DNA of 64,000 nucleotides from Nyssa sinensis (GCA_008638375.1 CM018052.1:8820506-8884505), one strand, 5' to 3'. Numbered from the stretch's first letter, positions 11,462 through 24,282 are shown. Numbers and translations are program-made. The notes: generated by a model not told the origin, from the letters alone.

Positions 11462-14400
11462 TGTAACACCCCGACCCGATTAAATAATAATTAAGTCACT
11501 AATTTTTAATTAGTGACCTTAAAAGGAATAATTAAGAAATTTGACCGGGAAACAAACGATAATTCCAAAAAGTAATTCCGAGACCTTAAAATCAAGGTTG
11601 ACTCCGGGAGAAATAATCTACGACTACGATTTATGAAATCAAAACATGAAAGAGTAAATATTAAATTTAAAATCACAAAGTGAAAATAATGCAAAAAGTT
11701 AAAATAATAAATTAATAGCCAAGCAAGGTACAAAGGAGAAAATAGCAAAAAGGGGACTAAAATGTGAGGCCAAGGGGTTTTGAACCCTTGATCCAAAATA
11801 GGCAATGTCTTAAAGCCCAAAAAATAGCCACTTAGGCTGCCTACTTTTTATGTCCTAATGTATAACAAATATATATATATAAACACATCAAAATATCCCT
11901 CCACCTCCCAAATGGGCCAATGGCCTTTCATGTAATCAAAATAATTATTTTAAAAATAAAAGTAAATATAGATATATATTTGTGGGATGCGTGTGTTATG
12001 GCATGATTCAGAAAATCAGAATCAATCAGTGTGTAAGTGTGAAGTTTGACCTAGAGAGAGAAACCTAGAGAGAGAGAGGGAGTTAGAGTGAGAAAGTGAA
12101 GAAAGAAAGAGGAAGAAGAAGAATGAGAGAGGGGAGGAAGCTGCATGCAGCTGGTTACTCAAGAAGAACCAAGGAGGATCTAAATCCAAGCAGGAAATGA
12201 GGGAACCACACTATTTGGAGGTATAAAACACAAAACTACCTATTTTCTCTCTCTAGAAATCCTCATTTTTACAAACTATTTAGGCCTTTTTAAATGCATG
12301 CATGACATTTAGGGTTTAGAAACTTGAATGAAGCATGATTATTGGACCCTAAAATAGCCGAAGACACCAAAAACAGTACACATCCGCCATTATTGGACCT
12401 CGAAGGTGCAGGTCCGAAATAACCTTCATGAAACATATTTTTGTGGTGTTAGACCTAAAATAGGTCTTATGAGGGCATCAAAAACCCTATTTCGCGATCG
12501 AGAAGCCTAGAAAAAGACCTCCAAAACCTGACTTGCAAGTTCGAGTTTTGGAGATCAATCTCACAAATCGACACCAAAACTGGAATTTGAGAATAGGGGA
12601 TTAAACCTCATGAAGAATAGGTCACAACAGAGAAAACCCTATGAAATTAGGGTAAAAAACGAACATGTATAACCGTGTTGCAAGTCTTAGCTGCCGAACC
12701 CTCAAGCACGATCCTAAGCTCAATTCGTGCTCTCAAATGGATGCCAAAGTGTTGTTCGAGCACCCAGTGACCCATGCGATCCAAGAACAGAGAGATTCAG
12801 TGAGTGAGAATGCACGAAATTGAAGAGGTTTAAAATCGGGAATTAGGGCAATACGGGAGAAGAATAGAGGAAGAAGATGAACAGTGCATGGGTCGATTCG
12901 GGTGGGGACCCGACCCGTCGCATAAATGGGTTTAAATGAAACTACGTCGTTTGGATAAAAGGATTTTAAATTTTAAAATATAGGGCTGACGTTATGATGA
13001 CGTCAGCATTACTCATTGAACCGGCCGAACCGGTTGGTTCAGTGAAATAGTGGACCGGTTCAGTTACAAATCAACTAAACCCTTTGGTTTATTTTGAAAG
13101 TTTTAAAGAATTGCAATTGAACCCCCACTGTTTGGGAAAATATTACTAAGGCCCAAAGTCTTAAAGAATTATTTCAAATAAGCCCCTGGAAAAATAAATA
13201 ATTAATAAATTTATTTATTTAATTATTTTATTAATTGGGTAAAATTACTGTTTTACCCTTAGACACGAAATCAGTCTAATGAAGTCCAAATAAAATAAAT
13301 AAATAGTGTGTTTTGACTATTTTGGATGTTCTGGACCCAATGGAGGGGTCCGTTTCCTGAGACGAGACTCCAAAAAATTAAGACACGTTAATGTTTAAAT
13401 TACCAAAGTGCCCCTAATACCATACGAAGCACAACGAAGTCCAAATTGGACGAAATTGATACCAATAGAAGTCCAAATAATAGCAAGCTTGTATATATGA
13501 TTAAATAAAGATTCGGGGTCAGAATGTCATAAAATTTAAATGATCAATGTGTCCCTATGATCAAAAGCAGATACCAAATAAAGTCCAAAAGACCTAAAAA
13601 TTTACGTATAGGATATGTAAAATATTCTGAGGACCATGATAGGTCCGGGGCAAGAAAAATAAATTACCATTTTGCCCCTACATATGCCCAAAGCCAAATA
13701 AAAAGCCGAGAATGTCTAAATTGACTTTCTTCGACGTTCCGAACCCAATGGTGAGGTCCAAAATACCAAAATAAGTACTGACAAATAAGTCACGTGAAAA
13801 ATAAAACTCATTAAGTTACCACGAATAGACCGGTAAGACCAATCCTAGGAAGTTAGGATACGTCAAGTCTAAGATTAATTAAAAAGCATCAATTTAGAGA
13901 TGATTTGAAGTGAATAAGGAATTAATTGAAGTCTTGATGAATTTGATTTTTAGGAATTTCAAAGGGAAAGGGAAAGCCACCAGTAGTGCTAACCTAGGAG
14001 AACAAGATGAGTAATCCTGTACTTTGAAGTGGAAGTTTTAATCTCCATGGATACTGAAGAAGTTTAAGTTCAAATATTTCGAAATGTTTTTATATCTGCT
14101 GTATTTAAAATTCTAAACTCTCCTATTTAAATGCTTTATATTCCCACGTTCTATTGTAATTATCTATAAATTCTAACATGGCATGCAAATTTACTTCTTG
14201 ATATTTCTCACAAATGATATGTTTATTTTCTGCATGTCCATGTAATTGTCAGTTTTACTAAATGCCTCTTGAATTAAATGTTTTATTCTGTCTATGCCTT
14301 AATAAATTCATGTGCATTGTGATTTAAATTCCTGAAGCTCTTATGCTAAATGTTTCAAGTATTTTCCTCCAAATATTTAAAAACCCTGTTAAATTGTCCG

Positions 14401-15594
14401 CGTTTTGAATACACATGAAAATTCGTTCTCTTATTGAAGTCATGTTTTTAACTGTACATGAAAAGAAATTATTGAAGAAGTTATGTTTTTAAATGCTCAT
14501 AGAAGGCATTTCATGAAGAAGTCATGTTTTTGCAAGATAATTGTGCGCAAGCACCAAGTAATGATATTGGGATTCCTTCGGAACTCAATTGACATGAAGA
14601 ATGCTTGGTAGCCGGATCTGATCCCCCAGGCATGAGATATCTCCCGTGAAGTAAAATTGGAATCTGGTTCGAAACAGATTTTCACTTAATCAAAGTGAAA
14701 AGATGACAAATGTTTTCAGAAATGGTAGCAGGTCTTTAAACCCCCATTATCTTAAACGAGTTTTTTTTTAATATAACCCTAAGTTTTGAAGAAGAAGAAA
14801 TTCACATCCTTCTATTTTCATGGAAAGGATTTCAAATCATTTCCTTGATCTTCAAATGGCCACTCTGCACATGTTTATAAATATTGTTGCATATTAAATG
14901 CTTTATTGAATGCTTTAACAATGCATCATGCTATGTGATTTGAAGAATTCTATAATCTGCAATCATTGAAATATATGCTTAGCTTGAATGCCTTGTATGC
15001 TTTACGCTATCCTTTTGAAGAATATTGTTTTCTGTATCTGAAGTATATGTACAATTGGTAGTGTATGTTTATATGAACCTTCTCTTATAACTAACCCACT
15101 ACCAATTGAAACCCATGACAAAGTATCGGAATTACTCACAAGCTTAGATTAGCTTACCCGGATTTTTATTCGTCCCCTTTTCAGGTGACTAAAAGCAAGT
15201 CCTGATCTTTGACGAGGAAGATGTTTGAACTGTGCTCAGGAATTTTGGAAATTCTAGGACCCGTAATTGGTCAAATTTTGATGTTGTAAATTTTGGACAA
15301 ACATGTACTTAAGCCCGAGAGGCAACGGATATGTAATATATAAAGCTTTAAATTTTTAGTATGCTCTGAATGTATATTATTTGTTTACCGCTTTGAAGAA
15401 GAAGAAGAAGCAACGGTACTGAGCGGGCGTGCAAAAAGAAAAAGTTTTTCATGCTTTTGCAATTTGCCAGTTCTGGCCCTATCGCACAACTGTTCGGCGC
15501 CGTTGCTTACATGAAGCCTGACCCGATGGCCCCCGGGCCGAAAGGTGGCGGTCGCGATCATGGATCCGCATAGGCCGGGTTCTAGGTCGTGACA
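11462..15594 (+). repeat. Giant LTR C (solo LTR, perfect target duplication)
   Basis: Runs TGTAACACCCC...GGTCGTGACA, 4,133 bp, and is flanked by GTCCT at 11457-11461 and at 15595-15599, a perfect 5-bp target duplication. This defines the family's ends and shows LTR-LTR recombination removed the interior. It contains TATA-like (TA)n near 11868-11880, GA-rich sequence at 12050-12130, repeated phrases around 13200-13800 (CAATGGTGAGGTCC and ATTTTGCCCCTA), and the acceptor-like CCCCTTTTCAGGTG near 15175-15188. No protein-coding region is recognised. Confidence 0.88.
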
Positions 15595-16022
15595 GTCCTA
15601 ACATTATCTATCTTTAATTTTGTTATAAACACTATTTATATATAATTTCATGTTAGTTTATGATGTTATAATACATTTTGGATTCCAACATGTATATGGT
15701 TCTCATTTGACCGGGTTCCATAATAATTTTATCAAATTTTCCTTATTATTAGTTATGAGTTAAATCAAGTTCAAATCATTGTTTAGTCTATCTATTAAAT
15801 ACATTTAAGTTACTTTATTCATATCATTGGGTCTTGCCACCATGGTTTTCCCATTTACGTGCAAAATTACCCAATTGCCCTTGGGCTACATAATGTGCCT
15901 AACAACTTCTAATAAATTAAAAAACAAATTGACACACTATTTATTAATATTAATTAATAGCATTTTATTATAAGGTAACATTTATATTTCTACCTATATA
16001 TTTATTTACAAAAATTTACAGA
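15595..16022. other. AT-rich spacer, unassigned
   Basis: About 430 bp between LTR C and the copia pol fragment. Some phrases on the minus strand (AAATAGTGTG and a CCCAATG context) faintly recall the giant LTRs, so an old reverse-oriented fragment is possible. Nothing firm is visible. Confidence 0.3.
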
Positions 16023-17816
16023 TGTTACATTGCTAAACGAAAAAATAGAACCTTAAAAAAAATGATGAATGCATTGTTATTGATTGGACTAACTTAAAAT
16101 TTGTGGGAGGAAACAATTCTTTACGCAAATTACATTTTCAACCGAATACTTCAAAAGAAAACCAATAAATTCCCTTATGAGTTATGGGAGTGTTTGGATA
16201 AAGTGGCGGTTCTTACACCTAAAAATGTTAAAATATGACCGAAAATAGTTGATTGTGTTTTCATAGGGTATGCTCATAATTGTAGTGCATATCGATTTCT
16301 CATAAATTTGAAATTTCTTATATGCATGTTAATACTATTATTGAGTCAAGGAATGCATCATTATTTAAATATGTATTTCCTTGCAAATCAACACAGGAGT
16401 CGAGTTCAAATAAAAGAACTCATGACACTGCAATAGGAAATAGTCAAGACCAATAAAATGATGATGACCTAGACGCAACAAAAGGGCTAGAACATCTAAT
16501 TCCTTTGGTCCAGATTTTCTAACATATTTATTAGAATAAGAGCCTTAAAGCTTTAAGAAAGCATTGTTGAGTTCTAAAGCTTCATATTGGAAAGAGGCAA
16601 TAAATAGTGAAGTATAATTAATTCTACAAAATCATATATAAGAACTAGTAGATCTTCCACCAGGTTCTAAACCTTTTAGGTATAAATGGATATTCAATAA
16701 GAAAATGAAAGTAGATGGATCTATTGATAAGTACAAGACTATGCTTTTTATCAAAGGATACAAACAAATGGAATACTTGGACTATTTCAATATATATTCT
16801 CTTGTTATGAGGATATCATCCATTCAAATGTTGATAGTTACTGCAACTATATACAATCTTGAGATACATCAAATGAATGTCAAGACAACTTTCTTAAGTG
16901 GTGAATTAGAGGAAGAAATATATGAAACAACTAGAATGGTTTATTGTTCCAAGTCAAAAAAAGAAAGTATATCAACTTATCAAATCTCTTTATAGATTAA
17001 AACAAGTACCAAAGCAATGGCATAGGACATTTGATAGTGTAATGATGTCAAATGGGTTTAAGATCAATAAGTTTAACAAATGTGTATATGTCAAGAACAC
17101 AAAAATGGCTATGTCATTATTTGTCTTTATATTAATGATATGCTTATTATGAGTAGTAATAATAAAGTTATTAAAGTTACCAAGAAAATGTTGAACAATA
17201 AATTTGACATAAAGGACTTATGTGTTGCTAATGTAATACTTGGGATAAAGATCTTTAGAACTTTGGATGGACTGATATTATCTCAATCACATTGCATTAA
17301 GAGAATACTCAAGAAATTCAATCAAAAGATTGTAGTCCAGCGAGGACACTTGTAGATGCAAACTGGATATTCGATACCAATGATTCAAAATCCACAGGTG
17401 GTTATTTGTTTACACTTGGTGGTGGAGCGGTATTATAGAAATCTTTTACACAAACGTACATTGCTAGATCCATGATGAAATATGAGTTTATTGCACTAGA
17501 TAAAGCTGGTGAAGAAGCAAAGTGGCTTCGTCACTTCTTAGAAGATATTCCAATATGACTAAAGCCTATGCCCGCTGTCTATATTCATTGCAATACTCAA
17601 TCAGTAATTGGTAGGGCACATAATCACATGTAAAATGGTAAATCTTGACATATTCATCGAAGACATAATACTGTGAAACAACTGCTCTCTAATGACATTA
17701 TAATCGTTGAATATATAAGGTCAAAAGATAGCATTGCAGTTTCGTTAATCAAAGGTTTGATTAGAGAGCAAGTAAATAGTTCATCAGAGGGAATGGGTTT
17801 AAAACCTAAGAATTAA
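16023..17816 (+). pseudogene. Ty1/copia pol (integrase end, RT, RNase H), decayed
   Basis: The reading frame, broken by stops and shifts, gives in order: the integrase C-terminal region (KRKNRTLK near 16032, then IGYAHNCSAYRFL near 16268-16306); reverse transcriptase (FIKGYKQ near 16747, LYRLKQ near 16989, and YIND near 17134 where copia has YVDD); and RNase H (DANWIFDTND, then GGYLFTLGGGAV, near 17356-17434). The end is GLKPKN-stop at 17816. About 80 residues between RT and RNase H are missing, so an internal deletion joins them. The normal 3' sequence of this copia group follows, then an LTR at 18401. The 5' half is absent. Confidence 0.88.
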
Positions 17817-18390
17817 GAGTCGTAATGATGGCAACCCAACCTAGTTGACTAGAGATCCTAAGATCTAGGTTCAAAGGGACAACCGAATTGTGTGTGACTC
17901 AATGATATCACTATCGAGATAGAATCTTCTACTCATTCATATGATAGGAATAGTGATGTCTATAGCGTTGGACAAGATAAGCTAAGCTTTTAATGATTCT
18001 TATACCTAGTTAACACAAGTAAGGTATAACATGATACTTTTAATAAGAATCACCTATATAAGTGTGAATTGGGTTGGTTCTATGAGAATGATAAGGCTAA
18101 ATTCTCTAAAAGCACTCATGAGACCCAGAATTTTTTAGGGCCAAAATGAACCCAATCATAAGAACCAACTATTTTAGGAAAGATTCTATGTGAATGTTAT
18201 TGTCTTGGCTTACACAAACGGTAGAACAATTTAAGACATCATATTCACTGATCAATTAATAACCCCGATAGTATTTCATAAGGGAAGGTTCAAGGCCACA
18301 AACTACCTTTCTCTATGCACGAGATTTCCAACAAAACTCTCTCTTAGTATCTGCATATCATTTGTATGGCTTTCAGTCAATTTCATTCAT

Positions 18391-18909
18391 GTGAGGGGAT
18401 TGTTGAAAAAATGGGTTATTGAGTAGAATTTTTTGCCATTTTTTAGCTAAAATTAAAGTGGGCCCCACACACATTTTGGGTGGGTTCATATGGAAATGTG
18501 TTATCCTCCATAAGGAGATTAAGAACATATATTGGATTGCTCAAAACCATTAAGAAGTGAATGAAAAATTACCTCCAAACTTCACCACTTGAAAATAGTA
18601 ACAATGTGTGAAAAGTTTGTGTCCCACATAGAATGGGTATTAAAGTTTTAAAGAATATATATACAATTACCTTGAAAGAGGGATTGGGATCTTAGGGGTA
18701 CCAAAGTTTTGTGCAATGGGGAGGACCTAGCTCATACTTAGTCAATCACACATATGCGTGCGTCACCACCGTTGCCACCGCCACCTCGGCTCAGGCTCAA
18801 GTTCGGGTTCGAGTTCGGGTTCGGGTTCGGGCTTGGCTCGCTATATATATATTTTTTTCGAAAAAAAATTGTTTAAATATTTTAAGTAAAAAATTTTCAG
18901 AAACGCTGT
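18391..18909 (+). repeat. Polypurine tract and 3' LTR start of the copia pol element
   Basis: GTGAGGGGAT at 18391-18400 is a polypurine tract, and the LTR begins TGTTGAAAA at 18401. A GGGTTCG-type repeat at about 18797-18830 precedes the point where giant LTR D is inserted. Confidence 0.7.
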
Positions 18910-19606
18910 TGTAACACCCCAACCCGATTAATTAATAATTAATTTGCTAATTATTAATTAGAAACAAGATAACGAATAATTAAGAAAATTTATCGAGAAC
19001 TCCTCGGTAGTTGCGATAGGCCAATTAAATAACTAAATACGACAAAATGGGAAGAATGTAATACCCCGAACTCAGTTAGTAATTTATTTGACGTAATGAC
19101 ATTATTTTGGAAATTAATGCCTTGGTTTAGCCATTTTAGCCCCGTTTTAACACTATTAAAACTCGAATTAGCTAACTACGAAAAACGTAAAAAAAAATAT
19201 AATCGGCGCGAGGCCTTTAACGTCGAAGCTAACCTAAATGGGGAATGACCAGAAGAAACTGCTTCTTAAAAAAAGCAATAGGAAAGAAATCATGGAGAAA
19301 ATATCTAAAACAGAAATCTGCGCTAGCCAAACGAGGCATAAGCCCAAAATAAGGGAAAAATGCCAAAATGTGAGGCCAAGGGGATTTGAACCCTTAACCA
19401 AGTGAGGCAAGGTTTTAAAGTCCCAAAAATTTACCACTTGGCCCACAAGCACTTTTGTGCATTATTTTACAAAAGATATACATATCTGTATATCATATAA
19501 TGTTAAATTTCTAAATATAAAAAATGAGGTGGCAGCTACTCATTGGACCACCACACCCACCAATTAGGTTTCATGCAAATCAAATCAAACATATTAAATC
19601 AAATAT

Positions 19607-19792
19607 ATGATATATATATATATATATATCTGAGTTTGCGTGTGTGGTATGGAAATTCAGAAATCAGAATTGGTATGTGTGTGTGTGTGCAACTATGTGA
19701 GAGTGTGTATGGCAGTGTGTGTGTGTGTGTGTGTGTGTTCATGTAGAGAGTAAAGAGTAGAGAGAGAGAGATCTAGAGAGAGAAAGTGAGAA
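19607..19792. repeat. (TA)n, (GT)n, (GA)n tracts in LTR D
   Basis: Three kinds of dinucleotide repeat in series. The position matches the tracts in the other giant LTRs. Confidence 0.85.
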
Positions 19793-22203
19793 TGTGTTGC
19801 ATAAGGGGTTTGCCACAAGAGGAAGGAGGAGGCTGATATTGCATGCAAAATTGAGCTGTACTAAGGTTCTAAACTGAGCTTAGAACAGAAGAGAAGAGGG
19901 AAAGAAGGGATCAGAAGAGGGTAATCGCTTTTCCATCATGAAATTTTCTTTAGCTACTGTTTGAGTTTTATAAACGTGCATACATGATATTTAAGTTGAA
20001 GTCTTGAATAAAGGGTAGATTTGAACCCTAAACGGCCTGAAATAACTCAGGAAGCACGCAGTTGTACACAAACACCATTATTAACCCTTTCAAGGTCGGA
20101 TTTGAACTCACCTAGAGGAAACTGCTTCTTAAGCATTGGGCCTTAAACTAGATGATGTGGGGTTTTCATTACAACAAAAACAAAACCAAATGGCTTAAAA
20201 ATGAGTCCTAAAATAAGAGTTGCAGGTTTAGGTTTTGAAACCCAACCTCACAAACTCACACCAAAACCGAGTTTTGAAAATAGGAACTCGAACCCCATGA
20301 AGAAGAGGTTACAATAGAAGAAATCTCATGGATTTTGGCTCAAAAATGAACATGTGGGACCAAGTTGCAGGCCTTGGCTGCCGAACCCTCAATCGTGATT
20401 GTGAGCTCAAATCGAGCTCTCAAATGGATGCCAAAGTGTTGTTCGATAACCCAGTGACCCATACCATCCAAAAACAGAGAGAAAAATGTCCCAAAATTTC
20501 ACGAAATTGAAAAGTTAAAATCCAAAAATTAAGGCAACAGTAACCCTAGGTGATGAAGAAGACGACGAGTCGACTGAGTCGACTCGCCCAACTCGTTCAA
20601 ACCAGCCATGTCGACTCGGACACGTGTCAGTTTATGAGTTGGCCACCGCATTATTGGAACGGCACCGTTTGGAGTCATTTTCTTTCTTTTAAATAAAAAT
20701 TTTGGTTGTTTGGATGCAAGAGTACTAAATTAAAATTAGAATAGCAGTGTACCTAAAACATGGATAAGGTGTGTATTTTAGCTATGCTATTTTGGTTCTC
20801 TGCCATAGCCTGAACCTGCTGGTTCACTATGCTCTTAGGACAGTTTATGGTTCCAAATAAAGAACCTTTTGGTTCACTGATTTAAACTAAAATAGGAAAA
20901 ACTAGAAATTTGCTTGATTGCACTTTGACCCCAACAGTCCTACAGAATTCGGTTCTGGCCCAAGATTTGAAAAATTCTTTCACATATACCCCTGGAAAAA
21001 TAATTTAATAATTAATTTAATTATTTTATACATAGGATAAAATGACTATTTTACCACTGGGCCATAAATGAGCAAATAAAGTCCAAATTGATATCCGAAA
21101 AAAAGATACCTTACCATTTTTGGGCATTCCAGACACAATGGAAATGTCAGATTGGACATTCGGGGGACTCTGGGGTGGTACCACCATAAGATGTGAAATT
21201 ACCAAAATGTCCCTGATGCTATACGAAGTCCAAATGGGACAAATACCGATAGAAGCCCAAATACTCGTCAAACTGTACACATGATTAAATGACGAATCGG
21301 GGTCAGAATTTCACAAAACATAAAATGGCCAAAATACCTTCGAGCATGGTAAGTGCAAAGTAGAGGCCGAATAAAGGCCAATCTGATCTAATAAATTGTC
21401 ATAAGCGTAATTATGAAATTGAGGGTCTGGACAAGACTCCGAAACAGTCAAAGTGTAAAAATAAAAAAATGATGGATGTGTCCCAATGATCAAAAGCAAA
21501 TACCAAATGAAGTCCAAAAGACTTAGAACTTTATATATAAGATATGTGGACTATTCTGAGAGCCACGACAGGGTAAGGGACAAGAATGGTAAAATTACCA
21601 TTTTGCCCCTAAGGTTAAATAAGTACTTAACTGATAACGATTAGAGTTCAAATGACTTAGATTATGATCCTGATAACTACTAAGCCTAATTAAAAAATGT
21701 AATAGCCTCAGATGAAACCCAATGAAAGGGTAATAGGCTATTAGGCTATCTTAGGTAATCCAATAGACGCCTAAGATGATGAATAAGTCATGAATGGTTA
21801 AATTTTGATCTGTCTGTGATTAATGATGATTATTCAGGATATGCAAGGCGGTGCCTGACGTATCTGAAAATTATCAGATTATCTGTGACTGGAGATAAGC
21901 GAATAGTTTGTGAGTAACTTGGATTCCTAACTTGGTGTATAAGTTATACTATCTAGATTCGTATACTGTACTGCTTTATATGTTGAACTATTTTATACAC
22001 AGTTCTGTTTTAATGCATATGCTTTCATGCATACTCTTTGTACTACATTACACATGACATGGTTTTGTTCTGTCTTACTCTTCTGTTCTGTTCAGGCCTA
22101 TTCTGTTCTGTTATATGGTTTGTTCCAATTCTGTTTTGTTATGTTGTGTCTTCCTCTTGGGCCTACTCCAGGATTGAACAGTATGGCTTAAGTAGGCCAG
22201 AGC

Positions 22204-22400
22204 CAAACCCAGAGGGTAGAGGCCTCACGAATGTCTGCTCATGGGCAGCTGGAAAAGGCTCATCCGCCAGATTGGCATCCTGTTCTGTTCTGCTCAATTA
22301 TGTCCTGTTCCATTCTGATCTATGTTGTGAGCAAAACCCAGAAGGTAGGAGCCCCTCATGTGTCCGCTCATGGACAGTTGGGAAAAGCTCAAACACATTT
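22204..22400 (+). repeat. Partial tandem duplication inside LTR D
   Basis: The phrase around AAACCCAGAGGGTAGAGG (22205) recurs in diverged form at about 22334, each followed by a GCTCATGG(G/A)CAG motif. The period is about 129 bp. Confidence 0.6.
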
Positions 22401-23106
22401 GATGATTTGCCTATGTTTCCGATTGATATATTGGCATCCTGTCCTGTTTTGTTTTATTCTGTTTTGATATGTTTGTTCTATTTAGTCCGGTTTTGTTTTA
22501 TTCTACTTAATTGCATTTAAAGTGGATTTATAAAACTATTATTTCTGAAGTGACTAAACTATCCATGTGCTTTATAAGCAAGAACTGGTTTTGAAACCTA
22601 TGGCAGGGAACCTCTGTTACTCACTGGGCTTGTTAAAGCTCACTCTATTATCCTAACATTTTTCAGGATTTATCTCTGGTGGATTTGAAGGCATAAAGAA
22701 ATGAAACTAATAGCCCGGAGGCATCCCAAGTCAAGATTTGATGGCAATGAATTATGGAGTCTTGGATTATTGTGGACTGAACCATGCTATTCAGGTTCGT
22801 GGTACTATGTTACTGAATTCATTGATATAGAATAGATGCATTGGGACATGGCTCATATATATTGGTACTCTAGAGATATTTGGTGACTGATGATAGACGT
22901 GCTCTGATGTGTTTGGGTGAGTTGCATTCCTGAATTAAAAAGGTTTTAATTTTCACTGCTCTGACCCTACATTTGGAATGCAATTCACTGTAAAGTTAAG
23001 AAGTCGCCTTTGGTTGGTCGCATTGTCGGTGGGAAAAAATCGGCAAGGTGGCCAACTGGCATCACATCCTCGGCATTCGCATAGTGTGGGGTGTCGGGAT
23101 GTGACA

Positions 23107-23580
23107 ACTGTCATTTTGTTATCAGTGTAAAATGACCAATATGCTATCGTTTTGAAATTTGAGAATTTGAAATTGAACTGAACAATCGTCTTGTTTAATT
23201 CAAACGCAAACAATTGTCATTAAATTTTAAGAGTTATCACTCATATATTGTGATTGCATCTACATTTTGAGAGAGTTCGAACATAAGTTCTAGTTCGTTG
23301 TGCACATAAGATTGGAGTGTTCCTTGTACTGTGCATAACCATTGTATCCTAGGAAACAACTGTCATTGAAGACTTGAAAGCACTAGTGTGAGGCCGATAT
23401 TGTCTTAACAATGTAGTGTAAGACACTAGCATTGGTCAATCAACATTCCTGTACTTTTGATATTTTCTTGCAACTTGTAAGTTCCAAATTCTGCTTATTT
23501 CGATTAGTTTATGTTTTCTTTTATTCTGAGATTAATTTTGTTTTAGTTTCAAAACTAGATTTACAAAACAGATTATATTA
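23107..23580 (+). repeat. Copia 3' LTR, remainder (R/U5 side)
   Basis: Resumes the copia LTR after giant LTR D. The end is approximate because the other LTR is not in the window. Confidence 0.4.
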
Positions 23581-23699
23581 CAGTTTCAAAACTGGTTTCT
23601 ACAAAATCATATTATAGCATAGTATTTTAAACTACTGTGAATTTTTATAGTGTAGTATTCTGTGGATTATTTTCCGAACAAATTTTTGATAAAAAACAT

Positions 23700-24110
23700 T
23701 AACAAAGAGAGCCATAAAATAGAAGAATATGCATAAAAAATTACAAAACAAAGTTATAAAAAATGAATAAAATATAAAGACAATACTACATAAACAACCA
23801 TGTCTAGGCATCCAAAATAACAAATGTAAAAAGTCATAAAATAGAAGAATGTGCATACAAAATTTACAAAAACAAGTCATAAAATTGAATAAAATATAGA
23901 CATAGTAGTACATAAACAACAGTATCTAGACATCCAAAAAACAGAAGGACAAAGTAGAAAACCACTGATATATACCGTCCAACAATCACAATAATTCTTA
24001 GACACAAAATTCACAAGAGGAAGCCATAAATAGAAGAAAACACATACAAAATTTACAAAAAAGCAATATAAAATAGAAAAATATGCATACCAATCCAATA
24101 AAAACTATCT
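23700..24110. repeat. Degenerate tandem repeat, about 122 and 190 bp apart
   Basis: GCCATAAAATAGAAGAAT and close variants start near 23711, 23833 and 24023, each followed by CATACAAAATTTACAAAA-like sequence. In the first two copies TCTAGACATCCAAAA-like sequence follows. Three unequal copies; no coding sense. Confidence 0.7.
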
Positions 24111-24282
24111 ACATATCAAAGAGAATAATTTGTGTATCAAAGATGATGATTTTTTAGCACCAAAACGAAATAGCAGAGCAAGAACTAGGGTTTGAGATAG
24201 AGAGCAATTTTAAAGAGGCAAAGTGAAAGATGAATAGGCATCGGTAACAATGCAAAGAGTTTTGTAATTCAGACAACAAGAA

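Larger units (their letters stand above)
18910..23106 (+). repeat. Giant LTR D (solo, chimeric start), nested in copia 3' LTR
   Basis: An LTR start TGTAACACCCC lies at 18910, and a second start TGTAATACCCC at 19057. The element ends GGGATGTGACA at 23106. Flanks GCTGT (18905-18909) and ACTGT (23107-23111) match 4 of 5 and belong with the outer start, so the unit behaves as one insertion. The first 147 bp resemble LTR C and the part from 19057 resembles LTR B, which suggests inter-element recombination. It holds (TA)n, (GT)n and (GA)n tracts (19607-19792), the GTCGAC palindrome pair at 20577-20595, TTCTG-rich sequence near 22065-22140, and the acceptor-like TTTTTCAGG at about 22661-22669. Confidence 0.75.

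Noticed and set aside
22038..22520. Open frame of 160 codons in LTR D
   Set aside because: Built from TTCTG-type repeats and a tandem duplication; no recognisable domain.
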